This document shows, in pieces, positions 32,048 through 40,949 of a stretch of DNA of 64,000 nucleotides. The notes under the pieces are model-generated. The model had not been told where the DNA came from. It worked only from the letters and a program-made list of their open reading frames with translations, and searched no databases. Location: positions 10,316,501 to 10,380,500 of the forward strand of contig NZ_CP073720.1 of NCBI RefSeq assembly GCF_025137375.1. The letters are read 5' to 3'. Positions within the stretch are counted from its first letter, which is position 1, and the number at the start of each line of letters is the position of its first letter. The position numbers and the translations under genes are program-made. Origin of the DNA: Dactylosporangium fulvum. GTDB taxonomy: Bacteria > Actinomycetota > Actinomycetes > Mycobacteriales > Micromonosporaceae.

Positions 32048-34039
32048 TCAGTACCGCCGGTAGCAGGGGTACCCCGTGGACCGCACCCGCTCGGGAACGA
32101 TCTGCCGGGCCTGCGAACGGCCCAGGTTCCAGCCGCGCCAGTCGTCCGGATTCTCGGCCAGGTCCTCCGAGATGTCGGAGAGCGCGCACTCCCGTGCCCC
32201 GGGTGGCAGCCGGTCGAGTTCGGGCGCGGCGTCGGCGGAGAGCGTCCGCAGGTACCAGACGTCGGCGTTGTGGGCGTTCACCCGGTCGACGTTGCGCGCC
32301 GCGATGAACCGGTCCGGGTTCAGCACCGCGAGGCCGAGCAGGGTCACGACCCAGAGCGCGACCGCGACCCGCGGCAGCCAGTTCGCCCGCCGCCCCAGCC
32401 CGGCGATCAGGACGAGCACGAACAGGGCACCGAGCCACAGCTCGAACGCGTAGACCAGGACCCGCAGCCGGGTGAAGCCGTAGGCGTCCTGGTACACATC
32501 CATCCGGCGGAGTGCGGACGCGACGATGACCAGTGAGCAGGCGGCGAGCAGGCCGAGGACGACCCGGAGCAGCATCCGGTCGGTGGCCGTCACCCGGGGC
32601 GCCTTGCGCACCGTGACGGCCATGACGACGAGGGTCAGCAGCGTTACGACGAGCAGCTGCCAGAAGCCCTTGCGGGCGTACTCGGCGAAGGTCAGCCCCA
32701 CCGTACGCATCACGTAGTCCCGGTCACCGAAGAGCACCGTCAGCTGGATGGCGACGAAGAGGACGAACATCAGCAGCAGCGCGCCGACCGGCACCAGCCA
32801 CTCGATCCGCCGCACGGTGCGCGGCTCGCCGGACGGTCCGTCACCAATCGACGACGGACTGTCGATGAGGTATGCGACGCCGAACAGCAGCCAGGCCGCG
32901 ACGACCGCGACGAACACCCAGCGGACCACCGTGGCGGCGGAGAAGTCGGGCAGGACGCCCGACACGACCCGGTCGAACGCCGCGTCCGCGCTGGCGAACA
33001 GGGCACCGAACACGACGAGCAACACCACACCGAGGCCGATCGAGAGGATCAGGCGGATCAGGTTGTCGGCGCCGTCGGCGTGGCGCTGCCGGACGAACCC
33101 CCGCCGCACCCACGGCAGGGATCTGCAACCGGCGATCGGCAGGTTGGCCACCGCCATGAGGACGGCCGGCACGCGACGGCCCCGGCCGACCGCGAGCGCC
33201 ACACAGCCGAAGGCGGCCAGCAGGCAGAGCAGGAAAAGCCAGCCGGCCGCGCGGAACGCACCGACCGAGAGCAGCGCCAGCGCCGCGACGCTCCAGCTCA
33301 TCGCCTCGGCAGGAGTGGTACGGCCGGTGCCGTGCCCGGTCTTCACCAGCACGACGGCGAGCGAGACGAGCAGCCCGAGCCCGGCGATGGGCCAGCCGAT
33401 GCCGGGGCGGTCGATCGGTACCGATGCGGCGGCAATGACAGCGGTCAGGATGCCGCCGATGAGGACCGGTCGCTCAGCCGCGGCGGATCGCTGTGGCCAG
33501 CGTCGCTGGAAGAGCGTCGGCTGGGGCGGCCCGAGCGGGACCGGGCTGATCAGGGCCGGGTTGACCGGCCGGGGCCCCAACGGGGGCTGTCCACCCGGCG
33601 GCGCCGGGTAGGTGGCGAGGACGTTCGCGACCTGCGGGACACCGCTCGGGTGCATGCCGGGGGCACCGGTGGGGTGCGTGACCGGGGCACCGCCCTGGTA
33701 CGGCGTGCTCGGCCGGGGGCCGTTGTGCGGCGGGCCGCTCTGGCGGTTGTGGTGGTGGTCATTGCGTGGACCGCCTTGGCCGCCGGGCGCGGCGCCTTGG
33801 CCACCTTGCGCGCCACCCTGACCACCTTGCGCGCCACCCTGACCACCTTGCGCGCCACCCTGGCCGCCGGGCGCGGCGCTTCGAGGGGGTGCCGGGGGTT
33901 CAGTTGGCGGTGCGGCCCGGGGCGCGGGTGGTGAGAACGGCACCGGGCGGTCCCGGGCCGCGGGTGTCGGGGGTCTTTCCCCTTCCGGTGCGGGGTCGTG
34001 GTGCTGGTCGTTCGCGTGGTCGTCCGGCGAAGCTGGCAT
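32048..34039 (-). CDS. DUF4153/DUF4173-type multi-span membrane protein with Gly-Gln repeats
   Basis: A 663-residue protein. The N-terminal ~190 residues are disordered and Pro/Gly-rich with tandem GGQGGAQ heptads (about 58-90), encoded by a 21-bp DNA repeat near 33795-33866. The rest has about 11 membrane spans (190-600) and a soluble C-terminus of 60 residues (SQARQIVPERVRSTGYPCYRRY ends it). The span pattern with FGALFASADAAFDRVV resembles DUF4153/DUF4173 proteins of unknown function that often sit beside two-component systems. It lies 85 bp downstream of a BaeS-like kinase and ends at a strong terminator. Confidence 0.78.
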   Translation of the reverse strand: MPASPDDHANDQHHDPAPEGERPPTPAARDRPVPFSPPAPRAAPPTEPPAPPRSAAPGGQGGAQGGQGGAQGGQGGAQGGQGAAPGGQGGPRNDHHHNRQSGPPHNGPRPSTPYQGGAPVTHPTGAPGMHPSGVPQVANVLATYPAPPGGQPPLGPRPVNPALISPVPLGPPQPTLFQRRWPQRSAAAERPVLIGGILTAVIAAASVPIDRPGIGWPIAGLGLLVSLAVVLVKTGHGTGRTTPAEAMSWSVAALALLSVGAFRAAGWLFLLCLLAAFGCVALAVGRGRRVPAVLMAVANLPIAGCRSLPWVRRGFVRQRHADGADNLIRLILSIGLGVVLLVVFGALFASADAAFDRVVSGVLPDFSAATVVRWVFVAVVAAWLLFGVAYLIDSPSSIGDGPSGEPRTVRRIEWLVPVGALLLMFVLFVAIQLTVLFGDRDYVMRTVGLTFAEYARKGFWQLLVVTLLTLVVMAVTVRKAPRVTATDRMLLRVVLGLLAACSLVIVASALRRMDVYQDAYGFTRLRVLVYAFELWLGALFVLVLIAGLGRRANWLPRVAVALWVVTLLGLAVLNPDRFIAARNVDRVNAHNADVWYLRTLSADAAPELDRLPPGARECALSDISEDLAENPDDWRGWNLGRSQARQIVPERVRSTGYPCYRRY

Positions 34040-34124
34040 GACGAGGCTCCTCAGGGCGCACGGATCCGCGCCACCGGCGGCATGCGCCGGTCGCGGCCGC
34101 GGGGAACGGGGCTGCGGAGGACCG

Positions 34125-35144
34125 CTAAACGGGCAGCGTCACCCGGATGCGGCAGCCGGGCTGGTTGTCCGGCTGTTCGATGACGGCGATCGTGCCGTTG
34201 TGGAGCTGGATCAGCCACTGTGCGATGGCCAGGCCCAGGCCGGTGCCGCCGCCGGAGGCGCGGGCGCCGCGGGTGAACCGCTCGAAGACGCGTTCGCGCT
34301 CGGTGTGTGGGATGCCGGGGCCCTCATCGGCCACCTCGATCATGACCCGGTCCGCGTCCCTGCGGCCGATGATCGTAACCGTGCCGCAGTCGGGGCTGTG
34401 GCGGGTGGCGTTGTCGACGAGGTTGGTCAGCACGTGGTGCAAACGGGCCCGATCGGCGCTGACCAGGGCGTTCTCGGGGAAGGAGCAGGAGAGGTATTCG
34501 ACCTTGTATCCGGCAGCCGTGGCCTTGACCTCGGCCTCGGCCACCACCTCGTGCAAGAGGTCTTCGAGGTAGAAGGTCTCGCGCTCCAGCGGTACGACTC
34601 CGGCGTCAAGACGCGAGATGTCGAGCAGTTCGGTCACCAGTCGGCCCAACCGCTCGGTCTGTGCGAGAGCGGTGCGCAGCGTCGCAGGGTCGGGGTCCGC
34701 GACCCCGTCGACGATGTTCTCGAGGACCGCCTGGACCGCCGAGATCGGGGTCCGCAGTTCGTGGGAGACGTTGGCGATCAGTTCACGGCGCTGCTGGTCG
34801 GCGGCGGCGAGCTCACTCGCCATCTGGTTGAACGCGACCGCGAGCTGGCCGACCTCGTCCTTCGACGTCGCGCGCACCCGCAGGGAGTAGTCGCCGCGCG
34901 CCATCGCCCGGGCGGCGGCGGTCATCTCGCGCAGCGGCGACGTGACCCCGTGCGCGAGGATCTGCGACGTCAGCAGGCCGACCGTCAGCGCCATCAACGT
35001 CGTCGACGGCGGGAGCCAACCGATGCCGATCCGGAACACCGCCATGCCGGCACAGGCGGACCCGACGAGCAGTACCGCGAGCTTGAGCTTGATCGACCGC
35101 AACGGGTCGAGCGGCCGGGGCAGGAGATCCATGAACTGCTTCAT
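34125..35144 (-). CDS. Sensor histidine kinase (BaeS/EnvZ-type)
   Basis: A 339-residue kinase with two membrane segments (about 22-42 and 45-65) and almost no periplasmic loop, a HAMP domain (about 66-118), HisKA with His128 in NVSHELRTP, and HATPase with N-box LTNLVDNATRHSP, G1 VADEGPGIP and G2 GGGTGLGLAIAQ. It overlaps the response regulator gene by 4 bp, so they are a cognate pair. The short external loop suggests sensing within or near the membrane. The DUF4153 gene follows and may be its output or a sensor partner. Confidence 0.93.
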   Translation of the reverse strand: MKQFMDLLPRPLDPLRSIKLKLAVLLVGSACAGMAVFRIGIGWLPPSTTLMALTVGLLTSQILAHGVTSPLREMTAAARAMARGDYSLRVRATSKDEVGQLAVAFNQMASELAAADQQRRELIANVSHELRTPISAVQAVLENIVDGVADPDPATLRTALAQTERLGRLVTELLDISRLDAGVVPLERETFYLEDLLHEVVAEAEVKATAAGYKVEYLSCSFPENALVSADRARLHHVLTNLVDNATRHSPDCGTVTIIGRRDADRVMIEVADEGPGIPHTERERVFERFTRGARASGGGTGLGLAIAQWLIQLHNGTIAVIEQPDNQPGCRIRVTLPV

Positions 35145-35839
35145 GCCGACTCCAGGGCATATCCGACGCCGTGGACCGTTCTGATCAGGTCGGCGCCCAG
35201 CTTGCGGCGGAGCGCCTTGATGTGGCTGTCGACGGTACGGGTCCCCGACGCGTCCGCCCAGCCCCAGACCTCGGCCAGCAGGCGCTCGCGGGGAAGTACC
35301 GTCCGGGGCCTCGTGGCGAGGTTGACCAACAGGTCGAACTCGGTCGGGGTCAGGTGGGCCTCCACGCCGGCGCGGGTGACCCGCCGCTGCGCCCGGTTGA
35401 TCTCCAGGTCGCCGAGGACGATCGGGGCCTGGTCGGGATCGGGCTGCACCTGCGCGAGCCGTTCGAGCCGCCGGAGCAGGACGTGGACCCGCGCGGCCAG
35501 CTCGCGCATCGAGAACGGCTTGGTGAGGTAGTCGTCGGCGCCGACCGCCAACCCGACCAGCATGTCGGTCTCGTCGTCACGGGCGGTGAGCATGAGCACC
35601 GCGACGGGCCGCTCGGCCTGTATCCGCCGGCAGACCTCGAGGCCGTCGAACCCGGGCAGCATCACGTCGAGGACGACCAGGTCGGGCCGGATGAGCTTGG
35701 CCGCCGCGACCGCGGAGGGCCCGTCGTGTGCCTGGTCGACCGCGAACCCCTCGGCACGCAGGCGCACCGCGATGGACTCGGCGATCATCCGCTCGTCCTC
35801 GACGACCAGCACCCGCCGGCGCTCCCCTGCTGCGTTCAT
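35141..35839 (-). CDS. OmpR/PhoB-type response regulator
   Basis: A 232-residue response regulator: receiver domain (about 8-120) with acidic pocket VVEDE, phospho-acceptor Asp58 in LVVLDVMLPG, and switch Thr and Lys in MLTA and TKPF; then a winged-helix DNA-binding domain (about 140-228) with HLTPTEFDLLVNLATRP and TVDSHIKALRRKLG. It works with the kinase whose gene overlaps its stop by 4 bp. No target motif was identified. Confidence 0.95.
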   Translation of the reverse strand: MNAAGERRRVLVVEDERMIAESIAVRLRAEGFAVDQAHDGPSAVAAAKLIRPDLVVLDVMLPGFDGLEVCRRIQAERPVAVLMLTARDDETDMLVGLAVGADDYLTKPFSMRELAARVHVLLRRLERLAQVQPDPDQAPIVLGDLEINRAQRRVTRAGVEAHLTPTEFDLLVNLATRPRTVLPRERLLAEVWGWADASGTRTVDSHIKALRRKLGADLIRTVHGVGYALESA

Positions 35840-35909
35840 GCTTGGCAGCGTATTCCCGGCTCGTGCAGGGCCTCAGTCGGCAATGTGGAGGCTTTGTGGA
35901 GAAACTTCG

Positions 35910-36692
35910 TCAGGTCCACGACTTGGCGGCGCGGACGAGACGGTCCTTCAGCTCCCTCGTGTGGCGCCGCGAGACCGGCAGCTCGTGGTCGTCGATGAGC
36001 ACGACGTAACCGCTGTTGGTCATCCGCAGCTCGGTGATCAGCTTGAGTTGCACCAGGTAGGAGCGGTGCACCCGCACAAACCCGGCGTCGGCCCAGCGCT
36101 CGGCGAGCGTCGCGAGCGAGACACGGACCAGGTGTGAGGCGTCGGCGGTGTGCAGGCGCGCGTAGTCGCCCTGCGCCTCCACCCAGCGCACCGACGACCT
36201 GGGCAGCATCCGGGTCGTGCCGGCGAGCTCGACGGGAATCGTCGGATCGTCCTGCCGGTCCCGCCGGCCCGCCACCGCCGGGTGCGCGGGGACCAGCCGG
36301 GCGGCCAGCACCCGGCGCAGCGACTCGGCGATCCGGTCGGCACGGACGGGCTTGCGGACGTAGTCGGCGACACCCAGGTCGAAGGCCTCGGCGGCGCGGT
36401 CGTCGTACGCCGTCACGAACACGACCGCCGGGGGCTTGGCGAACCGGCCCAGCACACGGGCGAGTTCCATGCCGTCCAGGCCGGGCATGCGGATGTCGAG
36501 GAACACCGCATCGACGTCGACGTCGCGCAGGACCCGCAGGGCCTCGGTCGCGTCGCCGGCGGTGTGGAGCCTGCCGACGCGGGGGTCGGCGCGCAGGAGG
36601 TACGCCAACTCGTCGAGGGCGGGCACCTCGTCGTCGACGGCGAGCACACGCAGGTAGCCGGTCTGGGCCGGCTCGACGATCACGCCCTTCAC
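35910..36692 (-). CDS. LytTR-family response regulator
   Basis: A 260-residue regulator: receiver domain (about 12-135) with acidic pair in VDDE, Asp66 in VFLDIRMPG and conserved Lys in RKPV, then a LytTR DNA-binding domain (about 155-258) with SSVRWVEAQGDYARLHT, VRVHRSYLVQL and ELPVSRRHTRELKDRL, the conserved LytTR strands. Such regulators bind paired direct repeats. The stop of the upstream LytS-like kinase overlaps its start by 4 bp (36689-36692), so they form one system. Homologous LytS/LytTR pairs control carboxylate or pyruvate transporters in other bacteria. Confidence 0.95.
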   Translation of the reverse strand: MKGVIVEPAQTGYLRVLAVDDEVPALDELAYLLRADPRVGRLHTAGDATEALRVLRDVDVDAVFLDIRMPGLDGMELARVLGRFAKPPAVVFVTAYDDRAAEAFDLGVADYVRKPVRADRIAESLRRVLAARLVPAHPAVAGRRDRQDDPTIPVELAGTTRMLPRSSVRWVEAQGDYARLHTADASHLVRVSLATLAERWADAGFVRVHRSYLVQLKLITELRMTNSGYVVLIDDHELPVSRRHTRELKDRLVRAAKSWT

Positions 36693-37885
36693 GCGCTGCT
36701 CCTGACTCCCGGATGGAACTTCGGCACCCGCATGCTCACTTTCGTCCCGGCGCCGGGTGCGGTTTCGACCACCACACCGAAGCCGTCCCCGAAGACCGAA
36801 CGTAGCCGATCGTCGACGTTGCGCAAGCCCACGTGCTGACCGGTGTCCACGCCGTCGTCACTGGACAGCAGCGCGGCCGGGTCCATGCCCACGCCGTCGT
36901 CCTCGATCGTGATGTGACACTCCGCGCCGGCGTCTCGCGCCACGATGCTGATCGTGCCCATCCCGGGCTTGCGCGACAGCCCGTGCCGCACAGCGTTTTC
37001 GACCAGGGGCTGCAGGCAGAGGAACGGCAGGGTCACCGGCAGGACTTCGGGGGCGATCTGGAGCCGTACCTGCAGGCGTTCGCCGAACCTGGCGCGCTCG
37101 ATCGTGAGGTACCGGTCGATGGAACGCAACTCCTCGGCCAGCGTCGTGAATTCGCCGTGCGCGCGGAAGGAGTACCGCGTGAACTCGGCGAACTCCAGGA
37201 TGAGCTCGCGGGCCAGCTCCGGATCGGTGCGGACGAAGCTGGCGATCGCGGTGAGCGCGTTATAGATGAAGTGCGGGCTGATCTGCGCCCGGAGCGCCCG
37301 CACCTCGGCACGGGCCAGGCGGGCGCGCGAGGTGTCGAGCTCGGCGAGTGCGAGTTGGGTGCCGACCCAGCGGGCCGTCTCGGCGGTGGCCTGCACCAGC
37401 CCCGGCGCCGGCGGACCGTCGGACAGTGCGACCAGGGCGCCTTCCCGCAGCACCAGCGGCACGACCACCGCGCCGCGCACCGGGCAGTCGACGAGATCGC
37501 AGGGCAGCTCGCCGCTGCTGAGCACGGTGGAGCGCCCGGCCGTCACCGCCTTCGCGGCGGCGACCGCGACCTGTTCGCGGTGGTGGTCCCCGGCGCCGTC
37601 GAAGGCGAGCACCCGCTCGGCGTCGGTAACCGCGATGCCGGCGGCTCCGGTGAGGGTCCGCAGATGCCGGACGGCCTTACCGGCGGCGGCCTCGGTGAGC
37701 CCGGTCCGCAACGGGTCGGCGGCGAGGGCCGCGATGTGGAGGACGTCGTACGTGGCCCGCTGCGCCGCGGTGGCGATGGCCCGCCGGCTGCGCAGCCGGG
37801 CGACGGCGTAGACCGCGGCGGCGAGTGCGACCGCAAGAACGATGACCACCAGGGCCGCCGCGAGGTTCCCTCCCACGCCGCTCAT
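36689..37885 (-). CDS. LytS-like sensor histidine kinase
   Basis: A 398-residue protein with one N-terminal membrane segment (about 8-28), a GAF-like region (about 45-175) containing CDLVDCPVRGAVVVPL, and a His_kinase domain of the LytS/YehU type with ISPHFIYNALTAIASF (phospho-acceptor His near residue 205), LQPLVENAVRHGLS and a G-box EDDGVGM. ATG 37885 (MSGVGG) is chosen with AAGGCGGG upstream; the frame is open further up but has no better site. Unlike classical LytS it lacks the multi-span 5TM sensor domain, so the GAF-like part is the likely input. Confidence 0.92.
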   Translation of the reverse strand: MSGVGGNLAAALVVIVLAVALAAAVYAVARLRSRRAIATAAQRATYDVLHIAALAADPLRTGLTEAAAGKAVRHLRTLTGAAGIAVTDAERVLAFDGAGDHHREQVAVAAAKAVTAGRSTVLSSGELPCDLVDCPVRGAVVVPLVLREGALVALSDGPPAPGLVQATAETARWVGTQLALAELDTSRARLARAEVRALRAQISPHFIYNALTAIASFVRTDPELARELILEFAEFTRYSFRAHGEFTTLAEELRSIDRYLTIERARFGERLQVRLQIAPEVLPVTLPFLCLQPLVENAVRHGLSRKPGMGTISIVARDAGAECHITIEDDGVGMDPAALLSSDDGVDTGQHVGLRNVDDRLRSVFGDGFGVVVETAPGAGTKVSMRVPKFHPGVRSSA

Positions 37886-37965
37886 GCTGCCCGCCTTCAC
37901 CCGCCTTGGGTAGGTCACCTTTCCCGACCGGCGCGACACTGTCCGAAACATCAGGACACGGCCGC

Positions 37966-38025
37966 GATGTTGACCTTGGTGGATTTCCGTGGTCCTGACC
38001 ACCGAAGTCCACCAAGGTCAACATC
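37966..38025. repeat. Inverted repeat, 18-bp perfect arms
   Basis: Arms at 37966-37983 and 38008-38025 (core TTGACCTTGGTGGA) are perfectly complementary over 18 bp and nearly so for a further 10 bp inward. It is 80 bp upstream of the LytS-like start and at the edge of the repeat island. It resembles the other extragenic palindromes of the window in size, but its sequence is different. Confidence 0.75.
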
Positions 38026-38258
38026 ACGAGGGACGTCTAGTGATCATTTGACCGGTGGACGGAGCTGGTCGTCGGGCCGCCGGGTTCCGCCACGGTCGGC
38101 GCCCTGCCGGGCCGACCGCCGGCCGGACTCGTGATCGCGGAGGCTCGGCGTTGCTTCGTGGTTCCGGCGGGTCGTGGCTCATGATCGCGATACGTTCACA
38201 ATCACGAGGGGGCACGGCGGCCACAGTTTCATGATCGCGGAGCGTTTGTGCAGCCAGG

Positions 38259-38431
38259 GAGCCTGTTGCGCAATTCGCTGGGACAGCGTCGGCGGCCCAA
38301 CTACGCGCCGATCTTGGAGTTGTGGCGCCATGAACCTCCGAATTTGTCCGGATTTGTCAAGGACCACAACTCCAAGATCAGCGCGGTTGTTGGGGTTGAC
38401 GCGCGAGGAATCCGAATTGCGCAACAGGCTC
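38259..38431. repeat. Nested palindromic element, 173 bp, copy 2
   Basis: Outer arms at 38259-38277 and 38413-38431 are a perfect 19-bp inverted repeat; inner arms at 38304-38325 and 38364-38385 pair over 22 bp with one mismatch. Length and order are identical to copy 1 at 9442-9614 and most bases agree. The better outer match suggests this copy is closer to the original. Confidence 0.9.
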
Positions 38432-38497
38432 CAGGAGTGCACCAAGTCTCCGTGATCATGTGAAGAATCGTGCCAAGCGGCGCCGGGCCGTGGCGCC

Positions 38498-38658
38498 GGG
38501 CCGCAGTGCTGGGCCGCGCCGGGCCGCAGTGCTGGGCCGCGCCGGGCCGCAGTGCTGGGCCGCGCCGGGCCGCAGTGCTGGGCCGCGCCGGGCCGCAGTG
38601 CTGGGCCGCGCCGGGCCGCAGTGCTGGGCCGCGCTGGGCCGCAGTGCTGGGCCGCGGT
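38498..38658. repeat. 23-bp tandem repeat, seven copies
   Basis: Seven head-to-tail units of exactly 23 bp (starting GGGCCGCAGTGCTGG); the first five are identical and the last two differ in their final bases. The following 60 bp are degenerate relatives. The tract is inserted between the nested palindrome and the shared long block; island 1 lacks it. Because 23 is not a multiple of three, any frame across it gives a 23-residue peptide repeat, which explains the long false ORFs here. Confidence 0.92.
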
Positions 38659-38725
38659 GGGCCGCGGTGGGCCGCGGCGCAGTGCCGCGGTGCTGGGCCG
38701 TGGTGCAGTGCCGCGCCGCAAAGTC

Positions 38726-39017
38726 GGGCTGCGGCGCACGGCCACCCCGTGGTGCGGGGTGGCCGTGCTCCGCGCTTGGCCCGACCCCGGGTTCCTTGAT
38801 CGTCGAAAACATCTGGCTGCCCAGGCAGCCCGAAGTTTCCCTTGATCTACCAACCGCGGCCGCACCACCCGGCCAGACCCAACCGCCACACCCGTGATCG
38901 CGAACGCACCGCGATCACGGCCACAAACCGGCCGGAACCCACGACAACAACCCCAATCGCTCATGAGCGCGGAGGCTCCGTGCCGATCCAGCAACACCAA
39001 GCCCCCGTGATCATGAA
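38726..39017. repeat. Long dispersed repeat block, copy 2
   Basis: Matches 9700-9990 in the same orientation with scattered substitutions. It includes a palindrome at 38893-38919 with perfect 10-bp arms CGTGATCGCG and CGCGATCACG. Together with the nested palindrome it forms a composite unit repeated 29 kb away. Confidence 0.85.
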
Positions 39018-39380
39018 ACGCGACCCCCTTGGTCCCGTGCTCGTCGGCCGGCGCTTGGCCATGATTGCGGCAAGTTCGCGATCACGGGTGCTGAAGCCTG
39101 AAGGGCGCAGCGGACGCGATCAAGAATGTCGGGCTTGGTCGAAACCGCGGCCAGGGCCACTTGCCGGGGCAGCCATATCATTCCAACGATCAAGACTGAT
39201 GAGAGCGACCCGTAGCCGGCGAGGCATGACCACGGCAGCGCGGTTCGGGGCGGTCCGGGCGGCGGGTCACCCGCACGCCTGCGGCCCGGCCCCGAGCGGC
39301 CACCCACGAGCCCGATCGCGGACGGGACACCGCTCCGCACAAGGCTCCCGATCCGCCGGCAAGCGGATCGGGTGACCTCT

Positions 39381-40949
39381 CTAGTAGGCGCCCTTGCGGA
39401 AGACCACCACGCCGACGGTGCGCCACATCGTGTGAAGGTCCAGGACCAGGGACCAGTTGTCGACGTAGTACAGGTCCAGGCGAACCGCGTCGTCCCACGA
39501 CAGGTCGCTCCGGCCGCTCACCTGCCACAGGCCGGTGATGCCGGGGCGGACCAGGAGCCGGCGGCGGACGTCGCCCAGGAAGTCGCCGTCCTCGGCCGGC
39601 AGGGGACGCGGGCCGACCAGGGACATCTCGCCGACCAGGACGTTGAGGAGCTGGGGCAGCTCGTCGATCGACGTGGCGCGCAGCCACTTGCCGACCTTGA
39701 ACACCCGCGGGTCGTTCTTCATCTTGAAGAGCAGCCCGTCGCTCTCGTTCTGGTCGTCGAGCATGGCCTGGCGCTCTTCGGCGTCGACGTACATCGTCCG
39801 GAGCTTCCAGACCTTGAACGTCTTGCCCTCGCGGCCGACCCGCGGCTGGCGGAAGAAGATCGGGCCGGGGTCGGAGATCTTGATGGCCAGGGCGATGATC
39901 GGGAAGAACGGCAGCACGAGCAGCAGGACGATGAGCGCGAGCACGCGGTCCATGACCGTCTTGAACAGCCAGCCGATGCCGGAGAGCTTCGGCTCCTCGA
40001 CGTAGAGCAGCGGGATGCCCTCGATCGGCCGGATGTGCACGCGCGGGCCGGCGATGTCGGTCAGCTGCGGCGCGACGGCCAGGTCGATGCCGGTGCCCTC
40101 GAGCTGCCAGGCCAGACGGCGCAGCTCGACCGGCTCGGCGCTGGCGGAGCCGCACACCGCGATCGTGTCGGCGTTGATCTCACGGACCAGGGAGAGGATG
40201 TCGCGGCCGGCGTGCACGGGCACCGGGGTCGTGCTGCTCGGGTGCGGCGCGTAGCCCTCGGTCAGGTGGATGCCGACCGGCACCAGGCCGGAGGCGGGGT
40301 CGCGGGCGATCGCCTGGTGGACCTCCAGCGCCTCCTGCAGCGTGCCGATGAGCAGCACCCGGTGGGTCGCCAGGTGGAACCTGGTCCGCCCGAAGTGCAG
40401 GGCACGGCGGGCCAGATAGCGCAGGAACAGCACGAACAACATCGCGCCGACGAGGGCCGCGCCGACGGAGGTCCGGGACACGTCGGTCTTGAAGGTGAGG
40501 GCCGCGAAGGCGACGATCGCCACGACGGTCCACGAGGCGCGCACCACGCGCTTGAACTCGTCGGTGCCGGTGCCGAGGTATCGCCGGTCATAGGCGCCGT
40601 GGCCCCACAGGACCAGGATCCAGACCGCCGGGAGCAGTACGTAGGCGATCAGGTTGAACAGGCCGGGCTGCCCATGGAAGCCGGCCGTGGTCTTGTTCGG
40701 GTCCAGGTTGGCCGTCGCCGTGAGGCTCGCGAGCACCGCTCCGCCGAAGTCGAGCAGCAGCAGGAGTGCGGCATAGGGGCGATGCCACCGCGAGGCCCGC
40801 TTGGTGCGCTGCCAGCTGGAGCGGGGCACGCCGTTGGGGCCGAGTGACGTCGTCAACTCGTGGTCCGGGAGGATCTCGAAACTGTCGAGTTCACCCAAGG
40901 TCGATCTCCGGCTCGGCGGGGTGGCCGGACGTTGGAGACTAGCGGTCAC
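39381..40949 (-). CDS. Polyprenyl-phosphate sugar-phosphate transferase (WbaP/WcaJ type)
   Basis: A 522-residue phosphoglycosyl transferase that starts surface polysaccharide synthesis by moving a sugar-1-phosphate to undecaprenyl phosphate. Four N-terminal membrane spans (about 60-165), a CoA-binding/Rossmann-like middle (about 185-305) and the catalytic C-terminal domain with a fifth hydrophobic helix, then FRQPRVGREGKTFKVWKLRTM (split by the family's conserved Lys/Arg), SIDELPQLLNVL, GEMSLVGPRP and RPGITGLWQVSGRS. GTG 40949 is chosen with GAGAGGA upstream; the open frame continues to 41366 but in shadow sequence. Confidence 0.94.
   Translation of the reverse strand: MTASLQRPATPPSRRSTLGELDSFEILPDHELTTSLGPNGVPRSSWQRTKRASRWHRPYAALLLLLDFGGAVLASLTATANLDPNKTTAGFHGQPGLFNLIAYVLLPAVWILVLWGHGAYDRRYLGTGTDEFKRVVRASWTVVAIVAFAALTFKTDVSRTSVGAALVGAMLFVLFLRYLARRALHFGRTRFHLATHRVLLIGTLQEALEVHQAIARDPASGLVPVGIHLTEGYAPHPSSTTPVPVHAGRDILSLVREINADTIAVCGSASAEPVELRRLAWQLEGTGIDLAVAPQLTDIAGPRVHIRPIEGIPLLYVEEPKLSGIGWLFKTVMDRVLALIVLLLVLPFFPIIALAIKISDPGPIFFRQPRVGREGKTFKVWKLRTMYVDAEERQAMLDDQNESDGLLFKMKNDPRVFKVGKWLRATSIDELPQLLNVLVGEMSLVGPRPLPAEDGDFLGDVRRRLLVRPGITGLWQVSGRSDLSWDDAVRLDLYYVDNWSLVLDLHTMWRTVGVVVFRKGAY

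Larger units (their letters stand above)
38026..39380. other. Gene-free repeat island 2
   Basis: About 1.35 kb without a credible gene. It holds the 173-bp nested palindrome copy 2, a 23-bp tandem repeat, the ~290-bp block shared with island 1 and several TGATCGCG-centred palindromes (38131, 38190, 38893-38919, 39060-39090). 39018-39380 has no other feature apart from short TGATCGCG-like motifs and a basic low-complexity frame that does not look coding. Confidence 0.75.

Noticed and set aside
38498..38658. Possible CRISPR array
   Set aside because: The units are directly adjacent with no spacers and no cas genes are present; it is a tandem repeat.
38179..39000. A 273-residue frame with a repeated 23-residue peptide on the minus strand
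   Set aside because: The peptide repeat is the 23-bp tandem DNA repeat read in three frames; similar frames appear on both strands, so it is not a gene.
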